Source: Microlunatus flavus
GTDB taxonomy: Bacteria; Actinomycetota; Actinomycetes; Propionibacteriales; Propionibacteriaceae
Length of the DNA stretch: 64,000 bases
Assembly (NCBI RefSeq): GCF_900110855.1
Contig: NZ_FOFA01000003.1
Location: 186,001 to 250,000 of the forward strand
Reading direction: 5' to 3'
Shown here: one piece after another, positions 10,192 to 18,725 of the stretch
How positions within the stretch are numbered: the stretch's first letter is position 1
How the letters are laid out: each line of letters starts with the position of its first letter
Translations under genes and position numbers: made by a program
The notes under the pieces: generated by a model
Told to the model about the DNA's origin: nothing
What the model saw: only the letters and a program-made list of their open reading frames with translations
Database searches by the model: none

Positions 10192-11282
10192 GGGGCCGTC
10201 CACGCGGGCAGGCCGTCCAGCACGAGGGAGGCGTCGGCGCGGTCGGCGGCCAGGCGCACGACGTCGCCGATGACGACGACCGCCGGCGAGGCGACCTGCA
10301 GCCGGCGCGCGTCGTCGGCCAGGGTCGCGAGGGAGGAGAACGTGCTGCGCTGGGAGTCCGACCAGCCGCGCTCGACCACCGCGGCCGGTGTCGCCGGGTC
10401 CAGCCCGGCCCGTACGAGGCCACGGGCGATCTGCTCGAGGTTGACCACGCCCATGAGCACGACGACGGTCCCGCCGAGCCGGGCGAGCGCGTCCAGCTCG
10501 TCCTCGGTCGGACGCTGGTGGCCGGAGATCACGGTGAAGGCGTGGCTCAGGCCTCGGTGCGTCACCGGGATCCCGGCCGACGCCGGGACGGCGACCGCGC
10601 TGCTCACCCCCGGCACCACGCGCACCGGTACGCCGGCGGCCAGGCAGGCCAGCACCTCCTCGCCGCCGCGGCCGAAGACGAACGGGTCGCCGCCCTTGAG
10701 CCGCACCACCGACTGGCCCCGCCGCGCCCGGTCGACCAGCAGCTCCTCGATCGAGCGCTGGTCCACGGGGTGGTGGTAGGGCGTCTTCCCGACGTCCACG
10801 AGCTCGGCGGACGGGGCGAGGTCGGGCAGGTCGTCGGTCGGGGCGAGCCGGTCGTGGAAGACGACGTCGGCGGCGGCGAGCGCCTGCGCGCCCTCCAGGG
10901 TGAGCAGCCCGGTGGGGCCGGGACCACCACCGACGAGCGTCACGCGGCCGAGCGCGGCCGCCGGCTCCTGCGTCGTCGTGAGCACCCGCAGCCGGGCGGC
11001 CAGCTGTTCCACCCGCTCGCGCAGGGCCCGCGGCGGGTCGACGCTCACCACGAGCCAGGCCGGGCCGAGCAGCCGCAGCAGGCGGGACGAGTCGTCCGCG
11101 TCAGGGGCCCGCACCACGCGGAAGGGTGCCGACGGGTCCGGGCCGGGCGGAGCGCCCGCGTCCGTCGCCACGAGGGTCACGCGGGCACCGCCCCGGACGA
11201 GCCGCGCGACCGCCAGCCGGGTGCCGCGGGCCGTGCCGAGCACGAGCACGGCACGTCCGGTGACGTCGAGGTCGAGCTGCAC
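10188..11282 (-). CDS. cobA: Uroporphyrinogen-III C-methyltransferase with truncated CysG-like N-terminal domain
   Basis: This SAM-dependent enzyme makes precorrin-2, the precursor of the siroheme needed by NirB. The C-terminal 245 residues are the methyltransferase: [73 protein letters not shown]. The first 115 or so residues resemble the Rossmann part of CysG/Met8 ([28 protein letters not shown]) but are short and lack the dimerisation helices, so dehydrogenase activity is doubtful. The stop overlaps the GTG of nnaR, giving a two-gene leftward operon transcribed away from nitrate reductase. It presumably is co-regulated with the nitrate genes through the shared divergent region. Confidence 0.93.
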   Translation of the reverse strand: MQLDLDVTGRAVLVLGTARGTRLAVARLVRGGARVTLVATDAGAPPGPDPSAPFRVVRAPDADDSSRLLRLLGPAWLVVSVDPPRALRERVEQLAARLRVLTTTQEPAAALGRVTLVGGGPGPTGLLTLEGAQALAAADVVFHDRLAPTDDLPDLAPSAELVDVGKTPYHHPVDQRSIEELLVDRARRGQSVVRLKGGDPFVFGRGGEEVLACLAAGVPVRVVPGVSSAVAVPASAGIPVTHRGLSHAFTVISGHQRPTEDELDALARLGGTVVVLMGVVNLEQIARGLVRAGLDPATPAAVVERGWSDSQRSTFSSLATLADDARRLQVASPAVVVIGDVVRLAADRADASLVLDGLPAWTAP

Positions 11283-11304
11283 GCGCTCACGCTAGGCAGC
11301 CGGC

Positions 11305-11507
11305 GTTACCTGCTCATGTCCGCGACGTAACTCATGGCTACACGCGTGCTCGCACCCCGGTCGCCCCCGGTGACCCCGCCGTCACATGCGCGTAACGAGA
11401 CCGGACGCCCGGACTGCTGGCGGCCTCACGAGCTGCCGACCCAGGGTGTGAGCGAGCGGTGAAGGGCTCGTAACCCGCGCCGACGCCGGGCGTAACCGTG
11501 GTCGTCA
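11305..11507. promoter_or_regulatory. Three GlnR/NnaR-box-like arrays between siroheme and nitrate reductase genes
   Basis: The divergent gap 11283-11518 carries three groups of GTNAC half-sites with the 11/22-base phasing of the actinobacterial GlnR box (GTNAC-N6-GAAAC-N6-GTNAC). Array 1 is GTTAC 11305 and GTAAC 11327, 22 bases apart. Array 2 is the best: GTGAC 11370, GTCAC 11381, GTAAC 11392 and GGACG 11403, each exactly 11 bases apart. Array 3 is GTAAC 11470 and GTAAC 11492, 22 bases apart. The second-type half-sites are weak except in array 2. The position fits nitrogen control of both operons by GlnR and/or NnaR. Footprints have not been seen; this is a motif-based call. Confidence 0.65.
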
Positions 11508-11518
11508 AGCATGGCTCC

Positions 11519-14104
11519 ATGAGTGCGCTGACAAGGCAGGGGACCCGCCCCGAGGTCACCCTCACGCACTGCCCGTACTGCTCGCTGCAGTGCGGGATCA
11601 GCCTGACCTCCCGGGGTGGGCCGGTCACCCTCGAGCCGCAGGACGACTTCCCCACGAACCTCGGCGGCCTCTGCTCGAAGGGCTGGACCGCGGCCTCGCT
11701 GCTCGACCACCCGCAGCGGCTGCTGGCGCCGCTGGTCCGCGAGGTCCGCGGCGACCGGACCAGCCCGCTGCGCCCGGCGACCTGGGACGAGGCCCTCGGG
11801 CAGGTGGTCGACGCGATCACCGCGACCCAGGCGGCGTACGGGCGCGACGGCGTCGGCTGCTTCGGCGGTGGGGGCCTGACGAACGAGAAGGCGTACGCCT
11901 TCGGCAAGTTCGCGCGGGTCGCGCTCGGCACCGCGATGATCGACTACAACGGCCGCTTCTGCATGAGCTCGGCGGCGACCGCCTCGAATAAGGCGTTCGG
12001 CATCGACCGGGGCCTGCCGTTCCCGCTGTTGGACGTGGCCCGGGCCGAGACCGTCCTGCTGGTCGGGTCCAACCCGGCCGCCACGATGCCGCCGGCGATG
12101 CAGCACCTCGACGCCGGCCGGGCCGCCGGCGCGACGCATGTCGTCGTCGACCCTCGCCGTACGCCGACCGCCGCGGGCGCGGCCCTGCACCTCGCCCCGC
12201 TGCCGGGCACCGACCTGGCCCTCGCCAACGGCCTGCTGCACCTGGCGGTCCGCGAGGGCCTCGTCGACGAGCAGTACGTCGCGACGAGGACGACGGGCTT
12301 CGCCCCGGTGCGGGCCGCGGTGGGGGCGTACTGGCCCGACCGCGTGGAGCGGATCACGGGCGTGAGCGTGGCCGACCTGCGCCGCACGCTGGAGGTGCTG
12401 ACCTCGGCGCGCAGCGCGATGATCCTCACCGCGCGCGGCGCCGAGCAGCACAGCAGCGGGACCGACACCGCGTCGGCCTGGATCAACCTCGCCCTCGCGC
12501 TCGGCCTGCCCGGCAGGGAGTTCTCCGGCTACGGGACCGTCACCGGCCAGGGCAACGGTCAGGGCGGGCGCGAGCACGGCCAGAAGGCCGACCAGCTGCC
12601 GGGCTACCGCAGGCTCGCCGACCCGGCTGACCGCGCGCACGTCGCCGCGGTGTGGGGGATCGACCCCGACGAGCTGCCGGAGCCGGGGCTGTCGGCGTTC
12701 GAGATGCTCGACCGGCTCGGCACGCCAGGCGGGGTGCGGACGCTGCTGCTGCTCGCCTCGAACGTCGTCGTGTCGGCCCCCGACGTCAACCGGGTGCGCG
12801 AGCGGCTGGGCGCGCTCGACTTCCTCTGCGTGTCCGACATCTTCTGCTCCGAGTCGGCCGAGCTCGCCGACGTCGTCCTCCCGTGCGCCCAGTGGGCCGA
12901 GGAGGAGGGCACCATGACCAACCTCGAGGGCCGGGTGATCCGGCGCCGGCAGGCGCTGCCGCCGCCCGAGGGCGTCCACGACGACCTGTGGGTGATGAAG
13001 GCGCTCGCCGACCGGCTTGGCCGGGGCGCGTACTTCTCGGCCGACCCGGCCGAGGTGTTCGCCGAGCTGCGCCGGGCGAGTGCGGGCGGGGTCGCCGACT
13101 ACTCGGGCATCACGTACGACCGCATCGACGCCGAGCAGGGCGTCTTCTGGCCCTGCCCGGCGACGCCGGAGGGGCAGCCCGACCATCCCGGTACGCCGCG
13201 ACTGTTCGCCGACTCCTTCCCGACCCCGGACGGGCGGGCCCGCTTCGTCCGGGTCGAGCACCACGACCCGGCCGAGCGCCCGGACGCCGCCTACCCGTAC
13301 GTGCTGACCACCGGACGGCTGATGGCGCAGTACCAGAGCGGCACCCAGACCCGTCGCGTCCCGGCCCCGAGCCAGTCCAGCGTCCAGCCGGAGGCGCAGC
13401 TGCACCCCGACCTGGCCCGGCGGCTCGGCATCGGGACCGCCGACATCGTGCGGCTCAGCACCCGGCGCGGGGCGGCGGCGTTCCGCGCCCGGGTCACCGA
13501 CGAGATCCGGGCGGACACGGTCTTCGTGCCGTTCCACTGGGGTGGGGCCTCGGCCGCGAACGCGCTCACCAACCCCGCGCTCGATCCCAGCTCCAAGATG
13601 CCGGCCTTCAAGGTCTGCGCGGTCGCCGTCGAGCGCATCGGCGCCCCGGACGACGACGTGCTGCTCACCCGACCGCCGGAGCACTCGGCGCTCGCGGCAC
13701 CGACCCCACCCACCCTCAACCAGCAGCTCCAGAAGAGCCGCCGGAAGGACCTCCCCGTGCTCGCCAAGAACCGCTTCCTCCAAGGTGTCTTCCCCTTCAC
13801 CGGGGAGGGCATGGACAAGTCCGCCACCATCGCGCCCGAGCTGGGCTACGTCGTGCCCGAGGGCGTGGTCAGCCAGGCGCTCTACCTGCGCGCGGGCAAC
13901 TCCAGCGACGAGCTCGTCAGCCTCGTGCTGGTCCGCGACGGCGTGCCCATGCGCTACTTCCCGGTCGCGGCCAAGGGCGACGTCCACGTGCCCCTGCGGG
14001 TGGTCGAGGACATCGACGGTGGCTCGCACGTCGAGCTGCGGCTCCTGGCCCCCGAGGGGCTGGCGGGGACCCTCGTCGTCGACCTGGGGCTGGTGGAGCA
14101 CTGA
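11519..14104 (+). CDS. nasA: Assimilatory nitrate reductase, molybdopterin/4Fe-4S catalytic subunit
   Basis: This enzyme reduces nitrate to nitrite in the cytoplasm for assimilation. The 861 residues start with a 4Fe-4S motif (C18, C21, C25 and C52 in CPYCSLQC and LCSKGW). The MopB domain follows, with the probable Mo-ligating cysteine in NGRFCMSSAAT, and the GQGNGQGGREHG and dinucleotide-binding (TTGRLMAQYQSGTQTRR) segments come later. After the normal end there is a further 120 or so residues (from about 740, RKDLPVLAKNRFLQGVFPF onwards) of unknown fold. I use ATG 11519 rather than GTG 11498 because the Fe-S motif then lies close to the N-terminus, as usual. nirB starts on its last base, consistent with nitrate-to-ammonium coupling. 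Confidence 0.9.
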   Translation: MSALTRQGTRPEVTLTHCPYCSLQCGISLTSRGGPVTLEPQDDFPTNLGGLCSKGWTAASLLDHPQRLLAPLVREVRGDRTSPLRPATWDEALGQVVDAITATQAAYGRDGVGCFGGGGLTNEKAYAFGKFARVALGTAMIDYNGRFCMSSAATASNKAFGIDRGLPFPLLDVARAETVLLVGSNPAATMPPAMQHLDAGRAAGATHVVVDPRRTPTAAGAALHLAPLPGTDLALANGLLHLAVREGLVDEQYVATRTTGFAPVRAAVGAYWPDRVERITGVSVADLRRTLEVLTSARSAMILTARGAEQHSSGTDTASAWINLALALGLPGREFSGYGTVTGQGNGQGGREHGQKADQLPGYRRLADPADRAHVAAVWGIDPDELPEPGLSAFEMLDRLGTPGGVRTLLLLASNVVVSAPDVNRVRERLGALDFLCVSDIFCSESAELADVVLPCAQWAEEEGTMTNLEGRVIRRRQALPPPEGVHDDLWVMKALADRLGRGAYFSADPAEVFAELRRASAGGVADYSGITYDRIDAEQGVFWPCPATPEGQPDHPGTPRLFADSFPTPDGRARFVRVEHHDPAERPDAAYPYVLTTGRLMAQYQSGTQTRRVPAPSQSSVQPEAQLHPDLARRLGIGTADIVRLSTRRGAAAFRARVTDEIRADTVFVPFHWGGASAANALTNPALDPSSKMPAFKVCAVAVERIGAPDDDVLLTRPPEHSALAAPTPPTLNQQLQKSRRKDLPVLAKNRFLQGVFPFTGEGMDKSATIAPELGYVVPEGVVSQALYLRAGNSSDELVSLVLVRDGVPMRYFPVAAKGDVHVPLRVVEDIDGGSHVELRLLAPEGLAGTLVVDLGLVEH

Positions 14105-16650
14105 TGACGACCCTGCAGCAGCGACCGGCCGCGAGCGCGGAGGCCGCTCCCCGCAAGCGCCGCCTCGTCGTGGTCGGCAACGGCATGGCGGGCGCGCGGG
14201 CGGTCGAGGAGATCCTGGCGCGCGGTGGAGCCGAGCAGTTCGACATCACGATGTTCGGCGACGAGCCCTACGGCAACTACAACCGCATCATGCTCAGCCA
14301 CGTCCTCGCGGGCGAGCAGAGCGACGACGAGATCTACCTGAACTCGTGGGAGTGGTACGCCGAGAACCACATCGACCTGCACGCCCCGGTGCGCGTCGAG
14401 CGGATCGACCGCCACGCCAAGGTCGTGATCACCGACGAGGGCGAGACGTTCGCGTACGACGACCTCGTGCTCGCGACCGGCAGCCGGTCGTTCATGCCGC
14501 CGATGGAGGGCCTGCACCGCTCCGACGGCTCGCTGCTGCCCGGCGTCTTCGCCTTCCGCACCATCGACGACACCCGCGCGATGATCGCCCACGCCACCCA
14601 CGACGAGCACCGACGTGCGGTCGTCATCGGCGGCGGCCTGCTCGGCCTCGAGGCGGCGCGCGGCCTGCAGACGTACGGCCTCGACGTCACCGTCGTGCAC
14701 TCGCCGTCGCACCTGATGAACGCCCAGCTCGGGCCCGAGGGCGGTGAGATCCTGCGCCAGAGCATGGAGGCCCTGGGCATCCACGTCGTCTGCGGCAACC
14801 GGGCGACCCACGCCTGGGGCCCCGACCGGGTCCGCGGCCTGCGGCTCAAGGACGGCGCCGAGATCGAGTGCGACCTGGTCGTCGTGGCCGCCGGGATCCG
14901 CCCCAACACCGAGGTCGCCCTGCTCAGCGGCCTCGCGGTCGAGCGCGCGATCGTCGTCGACGACCAGATGCGCGTCCTCGACGAGGACGACGTCTACGCC
15001 GTGGGGGAGTGCGTCCAGCACCGCGGCGAGGTCTACGGCCTGGTCGCTCCGCTGTGGGAGCAGGCCGTGGTGCTGGCCGACCAGGTCACCGGCGCGGACC
15101 CGACGGCGGCCTACCTGGGCAGCCGCACCGCGACGAAGCTCAAGGTCGCCGGCGTCGAGGTGGCCTCGATGGGCCTCACCTCGCCCGAGCGCGAGACCGA
15201 CGAGCACATCGTCTTCTCCGAGCCCCGGCGCGGGGTGTTCAAGTCGATCGTCATCCGCGACGACAAGATCGTCGGCGCGACGCTGCTCGGTGACAGCTCG
15301 AAGGTCGCCTTCCTCCAGCAGGCCTTCGACCGCGGGCTCCCGCTGCCGGAGCAGCGGGTGGAGCTGATGTTCGACCTCGGCGGCCCGTCGGCGGAGGTCG
15401 GCGTCGCCGAGCTCGACGACGACGCCCAGGTCTGCAACTGCAACGGCGTCTCCAAGGGCCAGATCTGCGCGGTCGTGAAGGGTGGGGTCAAGACCGTCAC
15501 CGGCGTCATGGACGCCACCCGCGCCGGCAAGGGCTGCGGCTCCTGCAAGCTGCTGGTGCGTCAGGTCGTCGAGCACGCCGCCGGCGGAGCCGCGGAGGAG
15601 GACCCGAGCGTCCACTGGTACGTGCCCGGCATCCCGCTGGGCAAGCCGGCGCTCATGGCGGCGATCCGGGAGCAGGACCTGCGCTCGCCGTCGGCGGTGT
15701 TCGCCGCGCTCGCGCCGGGCGGCGCCGAGGACGCGAAGTCGAAGATGGGCCTCGCCTCGCTGCTCAAGATGATGTGGGGCGCCGACATGGTCGACGAGAA
15801 GGACGCCCGCTTCATCAACGACCGCGTGCACGCGAACATCCAGAAGGACGGCACCTTCTCCGTCGTCCCGCAGATGCGCGGCGGGGTGACCACGCCGGAG
15901 CAGCTGCGCCGCATCGCCGACGTGGCCGACAAGTACGCCGTCCCGATGGTCAAGCTCACCGGCGGTCAGCGCATCGACCTGCTCGGCATCAAGAAGGAGG
16001 ACCTGCCGGCCGTCTGGGCCGACCTCGGCATGCCGTCGGGCTACGCGTACGGCAAGTCGATGCGGACGGTGAAGACGTGCGTGGGCCAGGAGTTCTGCCG
16101 CTTCGGCACCGGCGACTCGACCCGGCTGGGCGTGGAGCTGGAGACCCGGCTGCAGGGCATGGAGTCCCCGGCCAAGATGAAGCTGGCCGTCTCCGGCTGC
16201 CCCCGCAACTGCGCCGAGTCGCTGGTCAAGGACGTCGGCATCGTCGCCATCGAGGGCGGGCGCTGGGAGATCTACGTCGGCGGCGCCGCCGGGGCGCACA
16301 TCCGCAAGGGCGACCTGTTGTGCACCGTCGACGACGCCGAGACCGCCAAGCTCCTGACGGGCCGCTTCCTGCAGTACTACCGCGAGAACGCGCTCTGGCT
16401 CGAGCGCACGTACGCCTTCGTCCCGCGCATCGGCCTCGACGAGGTCCGCGCAGTCGTCGTGGACGACCGCGACGGGATCGCCGAACGTCTCGACGCCGCC
16501 GTGCAGGAGCACGCCGAGACCCACGTCGACCCGTGGACCGAGGGGCGTTCGCCGGTCGAACCGGGACAGTTCCGCACCTCGCTGCCCCTGGAGGTGCTGC
16601 CCCGTGTGCCGGCCGGTCGCGCCGACGAGCTGCTGGGCGGTGCCTGGTGA
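14104..16650 (+). CDS. nirB: Nitrite reductase [NAD(P)H] large subunit
   Basis: NirB reduces nitrite to ammonium with six electrons from NAD(P)H, using FAD, a 2Fe-2S site, a 4Fe-4S cluster and siroheme. The 848-residue chain has an N-terminal FAD/NAD domain (LVVVGNGMAGARAVEEI, VVIGGGLLGLEAARGL). A BFD-like 2Fe-2S region (CNCNGVSKGQIC, GKGCGSCKLL) lies around residues 443-480. The sulfite/nitrite reductase repeats end with the siroheme/4Fe-4S cysteines in TCVGQEFC and SGCPRNC (about 658-702). ATG 14104 overlaps the nitrate reductase stop by one base, and the GTG of nirD overlaps the end, so the three are tightly coupled. The siroheme comes from the divergent methyltransferase pathway. Confidence 0.97.
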   Translation: MTTLQQRPAASAEAAPRKRRLVVVGNGMAGARAVEEILARGGAEQFDITMFGDEPYGNYNRIMLSHVLAGEQSDDEIYLNSWEWYAENHIDLHAPVRVERIDRHAKVVITDEGETFAYDDLVLATGSRSFMPPMEGLHRSDGSLLPGVFAFRTIDDTRAMIAHATHDEHRRAVVIGGGLLGLEAARGLQTYGLDVTVVHSPSHLMNAQLGPEGGEILRQSMEALGIHVVCGNRATHAWGPDRVRGLRLKDGAEIECDLVVVAAGIRPNTEVALLSGLAVERAIVVDDQMRVLDEDDVYAVGECVQHRGEVYGLVAPLWEQAVVLADQVTGADPTAAYLGSRTATKLKVAGVEVASMGLTSPERETDEHIVFSEPRRGVFKSIVIRDDKIVGATLLGDSSKVAFLQQAFDRGLPLPEQRVELMFDLGGPSAEVGVAELDDDAQVCNCNGVSKGQICAVVKGGVKTVTGVMDATRAGKGCGSCKLLVRQVVEHAAGGAAEEDPSVHWYVPGIPLGKPALMAAIREQDLRSPSAVFAALAPGGAEDAKSKMGLASLLKMMWGADMVDEKDARFINDRVHANIQKDGTFSVVPQMRGGVTTPEQLRRIADVADKYAVPMVKLTGGQRIDLLGIKKEDLPAVWADLGMPSGYAYGKSMRTVKTCVGQEFCRFGTGDSTRLGVELETRLQGMESPAKMKLAVSGCPRNCAESLVKDVGIVAIEGGRWEIYVGGAAGAHIRKGDLLCTVDDAETAKLLTGRFLQYYRENALWLERTYAFVPRIGLDEVRAVVVDDRDGIAERLDAAVQEHAETHVDPWTEGRSPVEPGQFRTSLPLEVLPRVPAGRADELLGGAW

Positions 16651-16994
16651 GCGCCCCGGCCGGGGTGGTTCCCGGCGTCGCACCGGGCGCCGGCGCCGAG
16701 CACCGGCTCGGCTCGATCGACCAGGTGCCGTTCGGGGAGGGCAGGGCGTTCGACGTGGCCGGGGAGCAGGTCGCGGTGTTCCGGGTCCGCGACGGCCGCG
16801 TCCGCGCGCTGTCGGCCGTGTGCCCGCACCGCGGCGGGCCGATCGCGGACGGGCAGACCGACCTCGAGGTCGTGCTCTGCCCGCTGCACCTGAACGCGTT
16901 CGAGCTCGACACCGGCTGCTCGCGGACCGGCGCCGCGCCCCTGCGGAGCTACGCCGTCCGCCTCGAGGGCGACGAGATCGTCCTCACCGTCTGA
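16647..16994 (+). CDS. nirD: Nitrite reductase small subunit, Rieske type
   Basis: This is the small partner of NirB, 115 residues. It is a Rieske-fold protein with both ligand pairs present: C-x-H in CPHRGGPIADG and C-x-x-H in CPLHLNAFEL. A real 2Fe-2S centre is therefore likely, unlike in some NirD proteins that lost the ligands. The GTG start at 16647 overlaps the nirB stop as GTGA. The first 20 or so residues are Ala/Gly/Pro-rich. It ends 123 bases before the nitrate transporter. Confidence 0.95.
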   Translation: MSAPAGVVPGVAPGAGAEHRLGSIDQVPFGEGRAFDVAGEQVAVFRVRDGRVRALSAVCPHRGGPIADGQTDLEVVLCPLHLNAFELDTGCSRTGAAPLRSYAVRLEGDEIVLTV

Positions 16995-17044
16995 CCGTCC
17001 CACCCTTCGACCGTCCCCACCTTTTCGACCGTCCCCACCCTCCG
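16993..17044 (+). repeat. Three tandem copies of a ~17 bp unit before narK
   Basis: The unit GACCGTCCCCACC with a T/C-rich end is repeated at 16993-17008, 17009-17026 and 17027-17044, starting at the nirD stop codon. The copies are 16 to 18 bases long and nearly identical. They lie in the short nirD-narK gap. No -10 box or GlnR-like array stands out in this gap, so narK is probably read from the nitrate reductase promoter. The repeats may be slippage products. Confidence 0.7.
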
Positions 17045-17117
17045 TTCGTCCGCCCTGCCGGCACCGACCGCCGCCGGCGCCACCTCTCCCGCAGCCCACC
17101 GACCCGAGGGACCCGCC

Positions 17118-18497
17118 ATGACTCAGACCACCACCCTTCCGCCGCTGTCCGGCGTCGCCGAGAAGCGGCTCGGCGGCCGCTGGATCGAGGACTGGCGGCC
17201 CGAGGACACCGGGTTCTGGGAGCGCGGCGGCAAGCGCGTCGCCTGGCGCAACCTCGTCTTCAGCGTGCTCAGCGAGCACATCGGCTTCTCGGTGTGGAGC
17301 CTGTGGTCGGTGCTCGTGCTGTTCATGGGCCCGGCGTACGGCTTCAGCGCTCCGCAGAAGTTCGTCATCACCGCTACGCCGGCGCTGGTCGGCTCGATCC
17401 TGCGCGTGCCGTACACGTTCGCGGTCGCGACCTTCGGCGGTCGCAACTGGACCATCATCTCCGCCCTGCTGCTGCTGATCCCGACCATCTACATCGCCGT
17501 CGTGCTGCAGCCGGGCGTCTCGTACGGCACGGTTCTGGTCGGCGCGATGCTCGCCGGCGTCGGCGGGGCCAACTTCGCCTCGTCGATGACCAACATCAAC
17601 AGCTACTTCCCGAGCCGGCTCAAGGGCCGCGCGCTCGGCATCAACGCCGGCGCCGGCAACCTCGGCGTCGCCGTCGTCCAGCTCGTCGGGCTGCTCGTCC
17701 TCGCCGTCTCCGGCGCGGGGCACCCGCGGGTGATGGTGGGCATCTACATGCCGCTCATCGTCGTCTCCGCGGTGCTCTCGGCGCTGTTCATGGACAACCT
17801 GCTCAAGAACAGCAACGCCAAGGGCGCGATGCGCGAGGTCGTGCGCCACAGCGAGACGTGGGTCGTCTCGCTGCTCTACATCGGCACGTTCGGCTCCTTC
17901 ATCGGCTTCGGCTTCGCCTTCGGCCAGGTGCTGCTGGTGCAGTTCCCGCAGGACTTCCCGGTGCCGGTCAAGGCCGCGGCGCTGACGTTCCTCGGGCCGC
18001 TGCTCGGCTCCTTCGTCCGCCCGCTCGGCGGCGCGCTGGCCGACCGGCTCAAGGGTTCCGTGGTCACGGCGCTGAACTTCGCCGCCATGGCGATCGGCGC
18101 CCTCGTCGTCCTGCTGGCCTCCCGCACCCACTCGCTGCCGCTGTTCATCGTGGGCTTCGTGCTGCTGTTCGTCCTCAGCGGCCTGGGCAACGGGTCGGTC
18201 TACAAGATGATCCCGGCGATCTTCAACGCCAAGGCCCGCCTCGCCACCCACGGCGAGGCCGACGTCGAGCCACAGGCCCTGCTCGCCGGTCGCCGCTCCG
18301 GCGCCCTGATCGGCCTGGCCGGCGCCATCGGCGGCCTCGGCGGCGTGCTGGTCAACCTCGCCTTCCGCCAGTCGTTCCTCACCCTCAAGAACGGCGACGG
18401 CGCGTACGTCGCCTTCGTGGCCTTCTACGCCCTCTGCCTCGTCGTCACCTGGGTCGTCTTCATCCGCCCCCGCCCCTCCCGCCTCGAGGGCGTCTGA
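17118..18497 (+). CDS. narK: Nitrate/nitrite transporter of the major facilitator superfamily
   Basis: This 459-residue membrane protein has about twelve hydrophobic segments. The nitrate signature regions of the NarK/NasA family are visible: GAMLAGVGGANFASSMTNINSYFPSRLKGRALGINAGAGNLG in the first half (residues about 142-184, quoted in pieces: GVGGANFASSMTNINSYFP, GINAGAGNLG) and GPLLGSFVRPLGGALADRLKG in the second. ATG 17118 follows GAGGG (17106-17110). It is the last gene of the nitrate cluster and presumably imports nitrate or extrudes nitrite. A palindrome that could terminate the operon lies 50 bases after the stop. Confidence 0.94.
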   Translation: MTQTTTLPPLSGVAEKRLGGRWIEDWRPEDTGFWERGGKRVAWRNLVFSVLSEHIGFSVWSLWSVLVLFMGPAYGFSAPQKFVITATPALVGSILRVPYTFAVATFGGRNWTIISALLLLIPTIYIAVVLQPGVSYGTVLVGAMLAGVGGANFASSMTNINSYFPSRLKGRALGINAGAGNLGVAVVQLVGLLVLAVSGAGHPRVMVGIYMPLIVVSAVLSALFMDNLLKNSNAKGAMREVVRHSETWVVSLLYIGTFGSFIGFGFAFGQVLLVQFPQDFPVPVKAAALTFLGPLLGSFVRPLGGALADRLKGSVVTALNFAAMAIGALVVLLASRTHSLPLFIVGFVLLFVLSGLGNGSVYKMIPAIFNAKARLATHGEADVEPQALLAGRRSGALIGLAGAIGGLGGVLVNLAFRQSFLTLKNGDGAYVAFVAFYALCLVVTWVVFIRPRPSRLEGV

Positions 18498-18546
18498 CCC
18501 CCTGCCTCCCGGCTAGCTCGGCTCGTTCGGGCTGCGTGAAGCTCGT

Positions 18547-18623
18547 GCATTTCACGACAACGTGGAATGCGCGTGCTTGACCAGGTCTGCAGGGCTGCAA
18601 AAGCGCCTGGAACCTCAGCCAAG
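18547..18623 (+). repeat. Left inverted flank of nuclease element A, with hairpin 18547-18570
   Basis: This is a 77-nt segment that matches the reverse complement of 19727-19803 at about 52 of 77 positions without gaps. Its outer end is a hairpin: GCATTTCACG, loop ACAA, CGTGGAATGC (10-bp stem with one G-U pair). The inner half shares CTGCAGG and GCCAAG blocks with the right flank. The hairpin may also stop narK transcription. I count it as a flank because its partner encloses exactly one gene. Confidence 0.7.
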
Positions 18624-18725
18624 CGGCATGCCGCTCGTCCACAGGTACGAGTCCTCGGACGTCCTCGTCCACGACCAGACCCTGCCGACAGGCACGAATC
18701 CGAACGGCCTCAGCACCTTGCCGTC

